The notes below the pieces were generated by a model. It saw only the letters and a list, made by a program, of their open reading frames with translations, did no database searches and was not told the DNA's origin. The translations under genes and the position numbers were made by a program. This document shows, one piece after another, positions 1 to 8,371 of a stretch of DNA of 31,830 nucleotides. This DNA is from a virus. The stretch's first letter is position 1. Every line of letters begins with the position of its first letter. The DNA lies in IMG/VR virus record IMGVR_UViG_3300009151_000238, positions 1 through 31,830 of that record. The stretch is one strand, 5' to 3'.

Positions 1-17
1 GCAGAGAACACGTTTTC

Positions 18-47
18 GCAGGTTGAACCCCCAGCGGGGTTGCCTGC
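18..47. other. Hairpin upstream of terS, in presumed cos region
   Basis: An inverted repeat pairs AACCCC (26-31) with GGGGTT (36-41) across a four-base loop. Outer arms GCAGG (18-22) and CCTGC (43-47) extend it with a small internal bulge. No strong T-run follows. It lies between the HNH gene and terS if the ends join, where cos-recognition structure is expected in HK97-like phages. It could instead be a weak terminator for transcription entering from the right end. Confidence 0.45.
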
Positions 48-71
48 TTCACAATTTGAAAGAAGTGCTCA

Positions 72-533
72 ATGTCTGGTCCTGCGCGTAAGCCGAACGA
101 GCTGAAGCGAAAGACTGGCAACCCGGGCAAGCGTCCACTGCCTGCGCTCGCAAGCGTCATCTCGTTGACGCAAGTCGAAGACGCACCTCTGCATCTGGAC
201 GAGCGCACGCGCGAGCTGTGGAATGATCTTCGCGCTCGAGCATCATGGATCGCTGACAGTGATCGTCCTGCGCTTCTGCTTCTGTGCGAGAAGTATGCGC
301 GACGCTCTGAGCTGATCGCGAAGCTCGAGAGCTCTGATCATGTTCTCTACACGGACAAAGGTTACGCCTACGCGAATCCGCTTGTCGGCATGCTTTCGAC
401 GATCGAGAACGAGATCTTCAAGATCTTGTCGTCTCTGGGCTTGACTCCTTCTGATCGTTCGAAGCTTGGTGTCGCAGAAGTGAAGCGTGCATCTGCGCTC
501 GACGAGCTGATCGCTCGACGTTCGCAAAGGTAG
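72..533 (+). CDS. terS: Terminase small subunit (P27 family)
   Basis: A 153-aa protein with the hallmarks of P27-type small terminases: a basic N-terminus with the K-x-GNPGKRPL motif (residues 15-23), a helical middle, and the GLTPSDRSKLG segment near the C-terminus. This subunit recognises phage DNA near cos and hands it to the large subunit. It is first in the late operon and is followed three bases later by terL. The ATG at 72 follows GAAAGAAG, an acceptable ribosome site. Length is normal for the family. The call is secure from motif and neighbour. Confidence 0.92.
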   Translation: MSGPARKPNELKRKTGNPGKRPLPALASVISLTQVEDAPLHLDERTRELWNDLRARASWIADSDRPALLLLCEKYARRSELIAKLESSDHVLYTDKGYAYANPLVGMLSTIENEIFKILSSLGLTPSDRSKLGVAEVKRASALDELIARRSQR

Positions 534-536
534 ATC

Positions 537-2081
537 ATGACTCAGGGGAAACGTAAGACAGACACGACATGGCCGCCTCGATGGTTGACGAAAGTTCCAG
601 TCGCTGATCTGAAGAGAAGTCGCGGACTCGAAGTCGTCGACTTCGCTGAAACTTTGTGCAAGATCACGAAAGATTCAGTCGCAGGTTCTGCTGGCGAAGC
701 GATGATCTTCAGGCCGTGGCAAGCGAAACTCACTGAGCATCTTCTCGCTGTTCGCGCAGACAACAAACTTCGACACAAGGTCGCTCTCATAGGTCTACCT
801 AGAAAGAACGGAAAGTCCGCGTGGCTTTCTGCTCTTGCACTCGAGCATCTTCTGCTCGGTCCTTCTGGTGGCGAAGTGTATTCGTGCGCAGCTGACAGAG
901 ATCAAGCTCGCATCGTGTTCGGCACTGCCAAGCGCATGATCGAGATGCAACCTGAACTCAATGAAGTGCTCGATGTGTATCGTGATGCGATCTACAATCC
1001 GAAGACGGGTTCGACGTATCGCGCGCTCTCTGCTGAAGCGTTCACGAAAGAAGGTCTCTCGCCGACTTTCGTGGCGTTCGATGAGCTTCATGCTCAACCG
1101 AATCGTGAGCTGTTCGACGTGATGCAACTCGCGCAGGGCGCGCGGACTGAACCTCTTCTCGTGGCGATCACGACAGCAGGCGTCAAAGTTGACTCGACTG
1201 GCAGAGACTCGCTCTGCTATTCGCTTTATCAGTATGGTCAGCGCGTCGCTCTCGGCGAAGTTGACGATCCTTCATTCTTCTTCGCTTGGTGGGAAGCGCA
1301 CGACCAGAAGCTTGATCATCGCGAAGAGCAAGCATGGCGTGAAGCGAATCCCGGTTTCAACGACATCGTCGCCAGTGATGACTTCGCGTCAGTGATCAAC
1401 AGAACACCCGAGTCAGAGTTTCGCACGAAGCGTCTGAACCAGTGGGTCTCAACTTCTGACACTTGGCTACCTGCAGGAACTTTCGAAGCTTGTGCAAAGC
1501 CGAGAGAGATCGAGTCTGGCGCGAGTGTCGTGCTCGCTTTCGATGGCTCATTCAACGGCGACGCGACAGCGATCGTCGGCGTGACTGTTGAAGAGAATCC
1601 GCACGTCTTTGTTGTCGATCTCTGGGAGAAGCCAGAGGGCGAAGCAGCTGACTGGCAAGTTCCTGTTCTCGACGTCGAGCAGAGTCTTCGTGACGCGTGC
1701 GCGAAGTTTCAAGTCGAAGAGATCGCGTGCGATCCGTATCGCTGGGCGCGCACGTTCCAAGTGCTCGAAGATGAAGGCTTGCCGGTTGTGTTGTTTCCGC
1801 AGACTGCTTCGCGCATGACGCCAGCGACGACGCGCTTCTATGAAGCGATTATGAACAAGACGCTGACGCACGACAACGATGCGCGACTCGCACGTCACGT
1901 CAGCAACGCGACGATGAAAGTCGATCAGCGCGGTGCACGTCTCGCGAAAGAGACTCGACACTCGACGCGTCGCATCGACTTGGCAGTCGCTTCAGTCATG
2001 GGACTCGAGCGAGCTTCATGGCATCACACTCAAGGCGCGAGCCTTCCTGACATCTTCGACCCCTGGTCTATTGAGGAGTAA
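537..2081 (+). CDS. terL: Terminase large subunit (ATPase/nuclease)
   Basis: A 514-aa DNA-packaging motor of the HK97/Terminase_1 type. The ATPase Walker A region reads GLPRKNGKSAW (about residues 86-96) and Walker B reads FVAFDELHA (about 179-187). The C-terminal RNase H-like nuclease shows its first acidic strand at LAFDGSFNGDAT, a second at ACDPYRW, and a late acidic segment in RRIDLAVASV. It works at the portal to translocate DNA and cut at cos. Full length, no missing motif seen. Confidence 0.96.
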   Translation: MTQGKRKTDTTWPPRWLTKVPVADLKRSRGLEVVDFAETLCKITKDSVAGSAGEAMIFRPWQAKLTEHLLAVRADNKLRHKVALIGLPRKNGKSAWLSALALEHLLLGPSGGEVYSCAADRDQARIVFGTAKRMIEMQPELNEVLDVYRDAIYNPKTGSTYRALSAEAFTKEGLSPTFVAFDELHAQPNRELFDVMQLAQGARTEPLLVAITTAGVKVDSTGRDSLCYSLYQYGQRVALGEVDDPSFFFAWWEAHDQKLDHREEQAWREANPGFNDIVASDDFASVINRTPESEFRTKRLNQWVSTSDTWLPAGTFEACAKPREIESGASVVLAFDGSFNGDATAIVGVTVEENPHVFVVDLWEKPEGEAADWQVPVLDVEQSLRDACAKFQVEEIACDPYRWARTFQVLEDEGLPVVLFPQTASRMTPATTRFYEAIMNKTLTHDNDARLARHVSNATMKVDQRGARLAKETRHSTRRIDLAVASVMGLERASWHHTQGASLPDIFDPWSIEE

Positions 2082-2083
2082 CT

Positions 2084-2224
2084 ATGCGCGACAAGATCAC
2101 GACAGCTCTCGAAGTTGTCGGCTCTCTGTGCTTTGCGTCTGGCGTAGGTCTTCGTTTCGGCTTTGACTATTCTCTGATGATCATCGGCGTCGAGATGATC
2201 TTCTTCGGATACTTGGCGGCGTAA
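2084..2224 (+). CDS. Small membrane protein between terL and portal
   Basis: A 46-aa ORF starting at ATG 2084, two bases after the terL stop, with GAGGAG as ribosome site just upstream. It has two hydrophobic stretches (about residues 8-22 and 29-44) around a short polar turn, suggesting a two-pass membrane miniprotein. It fills the whole gap to the portal gene (starts 2228), which supports it as a real gene. Function unknown. Confidence 0.7.
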   Translation: MRDKITTALEVVGSLCFASGVGLRFGFDYSLMIIGVEMIFFGYLAA

Positions 2225-2227
2225 TTC

Positions 2228-3442
2228 ATGAGTCTTCTTCGACGCGCTCAGTCGGGCGAGTATCCGCAGTTCAACAACTACGTCAGTCCGCTCTCTCAGA
2301 TGTATGGCTCGACAACAATGACGTCAGGTGCTGGCGAACGTGTTGACGAATGGACTGCGCTCGGGATCTCGAGTGTGCTCGCATCTGTGTCTCTTCTCGC
2401 TGACAGTGTCGCGAGCTTGCCTTTGCGCGCGTACAAGATCGAGAACGGGACTCGAAAGACGATCGCGCTTCCCAGCGTTCTTGCTGATCCAGATCCTGAG
2501 TCAAACACTTATGAGCTGATCCACATGATCGTCAGCTGCATGGCTCTTCACGGTAATTCGTACTTGCATGTCGATCGTGACACTCGCGGGAACATCATCG
2601 GCATCGTTCCCTTGCACCCGTATCAGATGCAAGTCTTGCCCAGCGGTGATCAAACTTCTCGACGTTATCTTCATCTCGGCAACGAGATGGCGCGTGACGA
2701 GATTGTTCACTTGCGCTGGTTCACGCCGCCGCAGTCACTTGTTGGCGTGTCACCTCTTATTCAGTCGCGCAACCTTGTTGGGCTATCGCTCGCGATGGAT
2801 CGTCATCTCGCCCAGTTCTACGCGGAGGGCGCGACTCCATCTTCTGTAATCGAGACGCCTGACAAGTTGAACAAAGATCAAGCTCTTCTGATCCAACAAA
2901 CATGGGAAGCAACGCACAGACGTCATCGCAAGCCTGCAGTGCTATCGAACGGCATGAAGTGGCGAGCGATTCAGTCGAGCGCAGCTGATCAACAGATGGT
3001 CGAGATGCGCGAGCAGTTGCTTCGCGACATCGCGCGCATCTATCGCATACCGTCTCATCTGATCGGCGCGATGGGTGATAACCAAACATACGCGAACGTC
3101 GAGCAACAGTCGCTCAACTTCTTGACGCACACTGTCACGCCGTGGCTCGTTCGCGTAGAGCAAGGTTTATCGAAGGTGCTGCCTGATGGCGTCGATGTCG
3201 TGTTCGATTATTCGCAGCTCTTGCGCTCTGACTCGTTGACTCGCGCGAAAGTGAATCAACTCAACATCGCGATGGGCGCACGCACAGCGAACGAAGTTCG
3301 ACTACTGGACGGCTTCGAGCGTTACGAAGGTGGCGACGAGTTCCATCAAGCACTTGTCGGAAACGTCGTAGCCGGTGGCGATCTCGCTGCTCTTGGAATT
3401 GACGCCAGCGATGATGCGCCGATGATGGGCGTGCTCGAGTAA
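2228..3442 (+). CDS. Portal protein (HK97 family)
   Basis: A 404-aa HK97-type portal subunit. Family signs are the N-terminal segment with SSVLASVSLLADSVASLPL (about residues 46-64), the DEIVHLRW strand, and the RIPSHLIGAMGDNQTYANVEQQSLNFLTHTV region cut here into its landmarks PSHLIG and YANVEQQ, typical of the clip/stem part. The dodecameric portal sits at one capsid vertex, docks the terminase and later the connector. Its stop overlaps the protease start (TAATG). Confidence 0.95.
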   Translation: MSLLRRAQSGEYPQFNNYVSPLSQMYGSTTMTSGAGERVDEWTALGISSVLASVSLLADSVASLPLRAYKIENGTRKTIALPSVLADPDPESNTYELIHMIVSCMALHGNSYLHVDRDTRGNIIGIVPLHPYQMQVLPSGDQTSRRYLHLGNEMARDEIVHLRWFTPPQSLVGVSPLIQSRNLVGLSLAMDRHLAQFYAEGATPSSVIETPDKLNKDQALLIQQTWEATHRRHRKPAVLSNGMKWRAIQSSAADQQMVEMREQLLRDIARIYRIPSHLIGAMGDNQTYANVEQQSLNFLTHTVTPWLVRVEQGLSKVLPDGVDVVFDYSQLLRSDSLTRAKVNQLNIAMGARTANEVRLLDGFERYEGGDEFHQALVGNVVAGGDLAALGIDASDDAPMMGVLE

Positions 3443-4704
3443 TGGCAGAGACGTATCGTCCACCTCAGACTGTGCGCGATAACGCGAAGCGCGCACTCGA
3501 ATGGATCAACGACGGACTCGCAGGCGACAGCTTCACAGATGTTGGTCGTGCTCGCGCTTCGCAACTAGCTCGAGGCGATGCGCTGTCGAAGAAGACTGTC
3601 CTGCGCATGTATTCATTCTTCTCTCGACATGAAGTCGACAAGAAGAGCAAAGGCTTCTCAAGCAACGACGAAGACTTTCCGAGTCATGGTCGTGTCGCTT
3701 GGGACGCATGGGGCGGCGACGAAGGTTTCACTTGGTCGGCGAAGATTCGTGACTCACTGAAAGCGCGTGGCGCACTATTGAAAGGCAACACTATGCAAGA
3801 ACGTGACATGCTCGCGCCAGTCGTTGACGACGTGTCAGCAGACTCGAAGATCTACGGCGTCGACGTTGACTCATTCTCTGACTCGATCATGGCAGTCGAC
3901 GCTTCAATGGACGCAGCTCAAACTCTTCTCGAGCAGTACGAAGACAAAGACGAGATCGTCTCTCAGGCTTACTATCTGATCTGCGCCGCTGATGCCGCAC
4001 TGTCGAAAGTCATTGAAGCTCTCGGACTTGTCGACGCTGACGACGAGATGAACATGCAAGAAGAGACTGACGCTGTCAGCACTGCGAAGATCGTCGAGCA
4101 GATGTCTTCGTACGTTGAGCTCGAAGCGCGCAAGTATGCGATCGAGTCAGCTGAGCGCATCACGATGAACTCTGAAGTGCGATCAGTCACCACAGAAGAC
4201 GGCTCTCTTCGAATCGCTGGCTATGCGGCGACGTTCAACTCTGAAGCATCAGGCTTGAGCACTCGCGAAGTGATCGCGCCGGGCGCATTCTCTCGATCTC
4301 TTGCATCTGACGAACCTGTCTTTCTGCTTGTCAATCACGACACAGATCAGCTGCCTCTTGCTTCGACACAGTCGGGCACTCTTCGCTTGAGCGAAGATGA
4401 GCACGGCTTGCGCATGGAAGCGGATCTCGATCCAAACAATGCGCGAGCAGTCGAGCTCGCATCTGCACTCGAGCGCGGTGACGTCGACAAGATGTCATTC
4501 GCGTTCTCTGTCGCCCCCGGTGGCGATACTCGTGCAGAAGGTTTGCGCACTCTCAAAGATCTGAACTTGTTCGAAGTGTCAGTCGTGACATGGCCCGCTT
4601 ATGACAGCACAAGCGTCGCGATGCGATCTGCTACTTCGAACGACATTGAGTTGCTCGAGCTACGTCGGCGCAAGATCGCGCTGAAGCTCGCACTCAATCT
4701 TTAA
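3442..4704 (+). CDS. Prohead protease with N-terminal extra domain (peptidase S78)
   Basis: A 420-aa protein in three parts. Residues 1-115 form a domain found in some actinophage head proteins (landmarks NAKRALEW, ARASQLARG, FFSRHEVDKK, AWDAWGGD). Residues 116-240 are acidic and helical, possibly scaffold-like. Residues about 243-400 are the HK97-type serine protease: GYAATFNSEA, the catalytic-His strand LLVNHD, and the catalytic-Ser motif DKMSFAFSV. It should mature the capsid by cutting the delta domain of the major capsid protein. The start overlaps the portal stop. The length is well above a bare S78 protease, so this is a fusion. Confidence 0.92.
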   Translation: MAETYRPPQTVRDNAKRALEWINDGLAGDSFTDVGRARASQLARGDALSKKTVLRMYSFFSRHEVDKKSKGFSSNDEDFPSHGRVAWDAWGGDEGFTWSAKIRDSLKARGALLKGNTMQERDMLAPVVDDVSADSKIYGVDVDSFSDSIMAVDASMDAAQTLLEQYEDKDEIVSQAYYLICAADAALSKVIEALGLVDADDEMNMQEETDAVSTAKIVEQMSSYVELEARKYAIESAERITMNSEVRSVTTEDGSLRIAGYAATFNSEASGLSTREVIAPGAFSRSLASDEPVFLLVNHDTDQLPLASTQSGTLRLSEDEHGLRMEADLDPNNARAVELASALERGDVDKMSFAFSVAPGGDTRAEGLRTLKDLNLFEVSVVTWPAYDSTSVAMRSATSNDIELLELRRRKIALKLALNL

Positions 4705-4708
4705 GACT

Positions 4709-4736
4709 CACTCGGCGTCACAACGACGCGCGAGTG
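4709..4736. other. Stem-loop before the capsid gene
   Basis: CACTCG-GCGTC (4709-4719) can pair with GACGCGCGAGTG (4725-4736) across an ACAAC loop, with one unpaired base. No long T-run follows (TTTG only). It is the first of several hairpins in this genome that precede a CA-rich leader and a strong ribosome site. It may stabilise or define the 5' end of the capsid transcript, or reduce read-through. Confidence 0.5.
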
Positions 4737-4798
4737 TTTGCCCTTGGCGCATCTGCCCCGACGGCGACTCTATTCACACACACAAAAGGAGAACAAGC

Positions 4799-6127
4799 AT
4801 GAGCATGCTTGACAACTTGCGCGAAGCGCGCAACACAGCCGCGAGCGCGGCTGAAGAGCTTCTGAGTGCGTCTGAGGTCTCTGCTGAGGCACTCGATGCA
4901 GCTGAAGCTCGTGCAGGCGAGATCAAAGATCTCGACGCAAAGATCGCAACAGCCGAAGCTCTAGAAGCTCGCACTCGTGAGCTCGCTGAGTCTCGCGCGA
5001 CTGCTGGCGTTCAGACGTTCGGTTCAGCAGTCATCGGCAAAGAGCAGATGACCTACGATCGCAACTCTGACAACTCATTCGTGCGCGACATGATCAACGC
5101 GCAACTGCGTGGCGACTCTGACGCTCGTGCTCGTCTCGTGCGTCACCAGAGCGAAGTTGCTGTCGAGACTCGCGACATCAACCGAACAGACACAAGCGGC
5201 GGCGATTTCGTTCCGCCCTTGTATATCACGAATGAGTACGCCGAACTGGCCCGTGCCGCTCGAGTGGGTGCGGATCTTCTCACGAAGATGGCACTGCCCG
5301 CTGGAACGGACAGCATAAACATTCCGCGCATTACGACTGGAACCGCGGTAGGTTTCCAGTCGTCCGACAACAGCTCGACGTCGAATCAGGACATGGTGAC
5401 AGCGACTGTCACTGCTCCAGTGCGTACGATCTCAGGATACGAAGGCGTGAGCATTCAGCTCGTCGAGCAGAGTCCGCTCTCAGGCGGACTTGATCGCATG
5501 GTCTTTGGCGATCTGATGGCTGACTATGCGCTGAAGTTGAACACAGCAGTCGTCGGCAACGGTGACGGAACTTCTGGCACTCTTCAGGGCTTGACGTATC
5601 TTGGCATCAACTCAGGAAACTCGATCACCTACACTGCTTCATCACCTGACGGTCCGGGCACGCAGAAAGCGATCGCGCAAGCGATCTCTGGCGTCGTCTC
5701 GAATCGCTATCGTGCACCAGAAGCGATCATCATCTCGCCGTCGACTTGGTACTGGCTCGCGTCTGCTACTGATTCACAGAACCGTCCGCTGATTGTTCCT
5801 AGTGCGAATGGTCCGTTCAACGCGAATGGCGTGAACACTAACCCGGGCGCAGCTTCTGGTCTTGTCGGTTCGATTCATGGTGTCAATGTGTACGTCGATG
5901 CGACTGTGCCAACGATCAACACGAACCAGTTGCCGATCATCGCTGGCAAGTTCTCGGACAGCTACCTGTTCGAGTCTGGCGTGAAGAGCCGTGTGCTTCC
6001 TGACGTCCAGTCTTCGACGTTGACCGTCCGCTTCCAGGTTTACGGCTATGTCGCACTAGCGCATCGCTTCCCGAAGGCTGTGTCTGTTGTTTCAGGTACA
6101 GGCGTCGCGAAGCAGACTGGCTTCTAG
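4799..6127 (+). CDS. Major capsid protein (HK97 gp5 family)
   Basis: A 442-aa HK97-fold capsid protein. Residues 1-75 are a charged, Ala/Glu-rich helical region like the removable delta scaffold domain. The shell domain follows, with FVPPLYITNEYAELAR (about 137-152), the GYEGVSIQLVEQSP spine/E-loop region, and a C-terminal domain ending FQVYGYVALAHRFPKAV. The start is ATG 4799 after a very good AAAGGAG site within a CACACACA leader. It is flanked by hairpins on both sides, consistent with separate high-level expression. Confidence 0.95.
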   Translation: MSMLDNLREARNTAASAAEELLSASEVSAEALDAAEARAGEIKDLDAKIATAEALEARTRELAESRATAGVQTFGSAVIGKEQMTYDRNSDNSFVRDMINAQLRGDSDARARLVRHQSEVAVETRDINRTDTSGGDFVPPLYITNEYAELARAARVGADLLTKMALPAGTDSINIPRITTGTAVGFQSSDNSSTSNQDMVTATVTAPVRTISGYEGVSIQLVEQSPLSGGLDRMVFGDLMADYALKLNTAVVGNGDGTSGTLQGLTYLGINSGNSITYTASSPDGPGTQKAIAQAISGVVSNRYRAPEAIIISPSTWYWLASATDSQNRPLIVPSANGPFNANGVNTNPGAASGLVGSIHGVNVYVDATVPTINTNQLPIIAGKFSDSYLFESGVKSRVLPDVQSSTLTVRFQVYGYVALAHRFPKAVSVVSGTGVAKQTGF

Positions 6128-6145
6128 TCACTGCTCAAGATGTAT

Positions 6146-6182
6146 CGCTGACGAGCAGTTATCCCCTGACTGCTCGTCAGCG
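6146..6182. terminator. Strong hairpin after capsid gene
   Basis: A perfect 14-bp stem: CGCTGACGAGCAGT (6146-6159) and ACTGCTCGTCAGCG (6169-6182) around a nine-base loop, followed by TTCTTC. It begins 18 bases after the capsid stop. It is probably a partial rho-independent terminator or an RNA stabiliser that makes the capsid mRNA more abundant than distal genes. Confidence 0.75.
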
Positions 6183-6213
6183 TTCTTCACAACAATTCAA
6201 GAAAGGACTCTTC

Positions 6214-6390
6214 ATGAGTTACATCGAAGCATTGAAGACAGAGCTCGAAGGTGCTGTCGACAAGAAGCACATCGCAGAGATCAAAGCTGAGCTCAAGAAG
6301 TTTGGCGAGAAGATCGTTGACGATGTTATCGAGACTGCTTCTTCTGACACTCAGCACGAAGTCGCTCGCGTCTCTAAGTCTGCTAAGTAA
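6214..6390 (+). CDS. Small charged helical protein after capsid
   Basis: A 58-aa ORF starting at ATG 6214 with AAGAAAGGAC as ribosome site. It is rich in Lys, Glu and Ala with a helical pattern (IEALKTELEGAV, IAEIKAELKKF) and no Cys or membrane segment. Position between capsid and fibre genes suggests a head-associated accessory protein. No family recognised. Confidence 0.7.
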   Translation: MSYIEALKTELEGAVDKKHIAEIKAELKKFGEKIVDDVIETASSDTQHEVARVSKSAK

Positions 6391-6404
6391 GAAGAGGTCT
6401 CACT

Positions 6405-8117
6405 ATGTCGTCGAACTTTCCTAACGCGCTTGACTCGTTGACGAATCCGACGGCGACTGACTCGCTCGACTCTGCTAATGTTCCGCACGCTGATCAGCAT
6501 GCGAACGCGAATGACGCGATCGAAGCGATCGAGTCGACTCTGGGCACTAATCCTCAGGGCGCGTCTGCGACTGTGAAAGCTCGTCTCGATGCACTCGACA
6601 CGACTGTCGCTGACAAAGAGACACCAGCTGGCGCACAAGCGAAAGCTGACGACGCTAAGACGTCAGCGATCTCGACTGCTTCTGCTGACGCAACGACGAA
6701 AGCGAACGCCGCTCAAGCAGCTGCTCAAACTTTCGCGACGAACGCTGACACGACTGTCGCGTCGAACGCTTCGAGCGCACTGTCGACGCACGCTTCAGCG
6801 AGCACGAACGTGCATGGCATCGCTGACACGTCTGCTCTCGTTGTCAACACTGACACGCGTCTGACTGATACGCGCACCCCCACGAACGGCACTGTCACAG
6901 ATGCGAAGATCGACCCGTCTGGTCTCGCGCAGTCTTCGATCAACGGTGTCGCGATCGCAGCTTGGGCACCTTCGACTTCTTATGCGAAAGGTGCGCTCGT
7001 CTCGTATCAGGGCGTCGCGTATCGACGCATCTCTGCTGGAACTTCTGACACGACTTTCATGACTTCAATGTGGCAACAAGTTACGCCGACACCTTCAACT
7101 TCTGGCGCATCGAACTCTCTCGTCGCGACTGACTCGAGTGGCAACATCACAGCGACAACAGTCAACGCAAGCGTGCTCACAAACGGCGGCGGCACTGTCA
7201 CAGCTGGCGCATACGTTCAAGTCGGTACTGGTTCAGTCAATGGAAAGATCCAGCAACCTGCATCGGGCACGCCGACTCTGATCTTGCCTAGTGTTTCTGG
7301 GACTCTCGCTCTCGCTGACGGATCCAATCTTGCGAACAACGCAATCACGACAGCGAAGATCGCTGACAGTCAGATCACATCTGCAAAGATCGTCGACGCG
7401 ACAATCATCGACGCAGACATAAACGGCGCCGCCGCTATTGTTGCGACGAAGATCTCTGGCACTGCGAAGACTGCACTGAACCCTTCTTCTGATCAGCTCG
7501 CCCAAGAGTTTATGACTTCGACAGGAATGGACATTCAGTCTCGACTCTTAACTGCGAACACTCGTCAGCTTGGAAACAATGTCATGTATATCTCTTGGTT
7601 CGTTGCGACAAAGACTTTCACTTGCTCGACGATCACAGTCTCAGTCACTGTCGTCGGGGCACCATCTGCGCCGCCAGTCAATAACAAAGTGCAGGTCGGT
7701 CTCTTTCAACCTTCTGATGCTCAGGGTGCCTATTCTGCTTCTACGCCGACAAGTGCAAAGTGCTTGGCGATCGCGATCAAGAATGGCACAGCAACGATGG
7801 GCGGCTTCAACGCTGTGACGAGTGAGTCGTTCACTCTGGGAATCACAAAGACAGTCGGCTCAGCTGACTCTGGAACTGCGACGCCGATTTCGATAACAGC
7901 TGGGCAAGTTTATGGCGTCGGCTGTGTCGCATCTGCGACGACTGGATTCTCGACTGCGCCGTCTTTGGCGGCTTATGCAACTGGTGCAGCTGCGAGCGGT
8001 CTTGCACCATACACAGTCGGACAAGTCTCTCTGACTTTGCTGACTGATGTGCAGAAAGATCAGATCTTCACTGTGACAACTGGCGCGTCTGCGACTCAAT
8101 GGGCGCGTCTTTCGTGA
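6405..8117 (+). CDS. Fibre protein with chitin-binding-like module (candidate head fibre)
   Basis: A 570-aa fibrous protein. Residues 1-50 hold an actinophage fibre N-terminus (SLTNPTATDSL, HADQHANANDAIEAIES). Residues 50-135 are Ala/Thr-rich and probably a trimeric coiled coil. Residues 187-226 fit a CBM5/12 chitin-binding-like fold: W187, Y193, G196, V199, Y201, Y206 and W223 in expected order. Residues 311-351 repeat an I-x-x-A-K-I pattern typical of trimeric beta fibres. Residues about 365-570 are beta-rich, a likely jelly-roll adhesin tip. It probably binds cell-surface glycans. Unusually it is coded between capsid and connector genes, hence the head-fibre suggestion. A tail fibre remains possible. 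Confidence 0.8.
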   Translation: MSSNFPNALDSLTNPTATDSLDSANVPHADQHANANDAIEAIESTLGTNPQGASATVKARLDALDTTVADKETPAGAQAKADDAKTSAISTASADATTKANAAQAAAQTFATNADTTVASNASSALSTHASASTNVHGIADTSALVVNTDTRLTDTRTPTNGTVTDAKIDPSGLAQSSINGVAIAAWAPSTSYAKGALVSYQGVAYRRISAGTSDTTFMTSMWQQVTPTPSTSGASNSLVATDSSGNITATTVNASVLTNGGGTVTAGAYVQVGTGSVNGKIQQPASGTPTLILPSVSGTLALADGSNLANNAITTAKIADSQITSAKIVDATIIDADINGAAAIVATKISGTAKTALNPSSDQLAQEFMTSTGMDIQSRLLTANTRQLGNNVMYISWFVATKTFTCSTITVSVTVVGAPSAPPVNNKVQVGLFQPSDAQGAYSASTPTSAKCLAIAIKNGTATMGGFNAVTSESFTLGITKTVGSADSGTATPISITAGQVYGVGCVASATTGFSTAPSLAAYATGAAASGLAPYTVGQVSLTLLTDVQKDQIFTVTTGASATQWARLS

Positions 8118-8368
8118 CGTCTTCCATGTCTGCTCGCACAGTGTCGAGCGCGTCGATGTCTTCGAAGTCAAAGTCTTCGAGCTCGATGAGTTCTCGATCT
8201 GTGTCGACTTCGATCGTCACTCATGTTCTCTACAACGCGAGCATCTCATACAACTCGACACTGACGTACAACGCGTACGTCACTGCTGGCTCGATGTCAT
8301 CAGCGTCGAAGCGTTCAGCTCAAGCAAGTTCGCGCACGATCAGCACTGCAAGCATGAAAGCGAGATAA
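8114..8368 (+). CDS. Serine-rich small protein
   Basis: An 84-aa ORF. The GTG at 8114 overlaps the fibre stop as GTGA, the same coupling seen at 9205, so I prefer it to the ATGs at 8099 and 8127; no clear ribosome site favours any of them. Nearly a third of residues are Ser, with a central LYNASISYNSTLTYNAY segment of three Y-N-repeat beta strands. Such repeats occur in actinophage virion proteins. Function unknown; fibre-associated or decoration roles are possible. Confidence 0.6.
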   Translation: MTSSMSARTVSSASMSSKSKSSSSMSSRSVSTSIVTHVLYNASISYNSTLTYNAYVTAGSMSSASKRSAQASSRTISTASMKAR

Positions 8369-8371
8369 GCG

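Noticed and set aside
1548-1961. Minus-strand frame (137 aa) opposite terL
   Set aside because: Shadow of terL with no motif or start signal.
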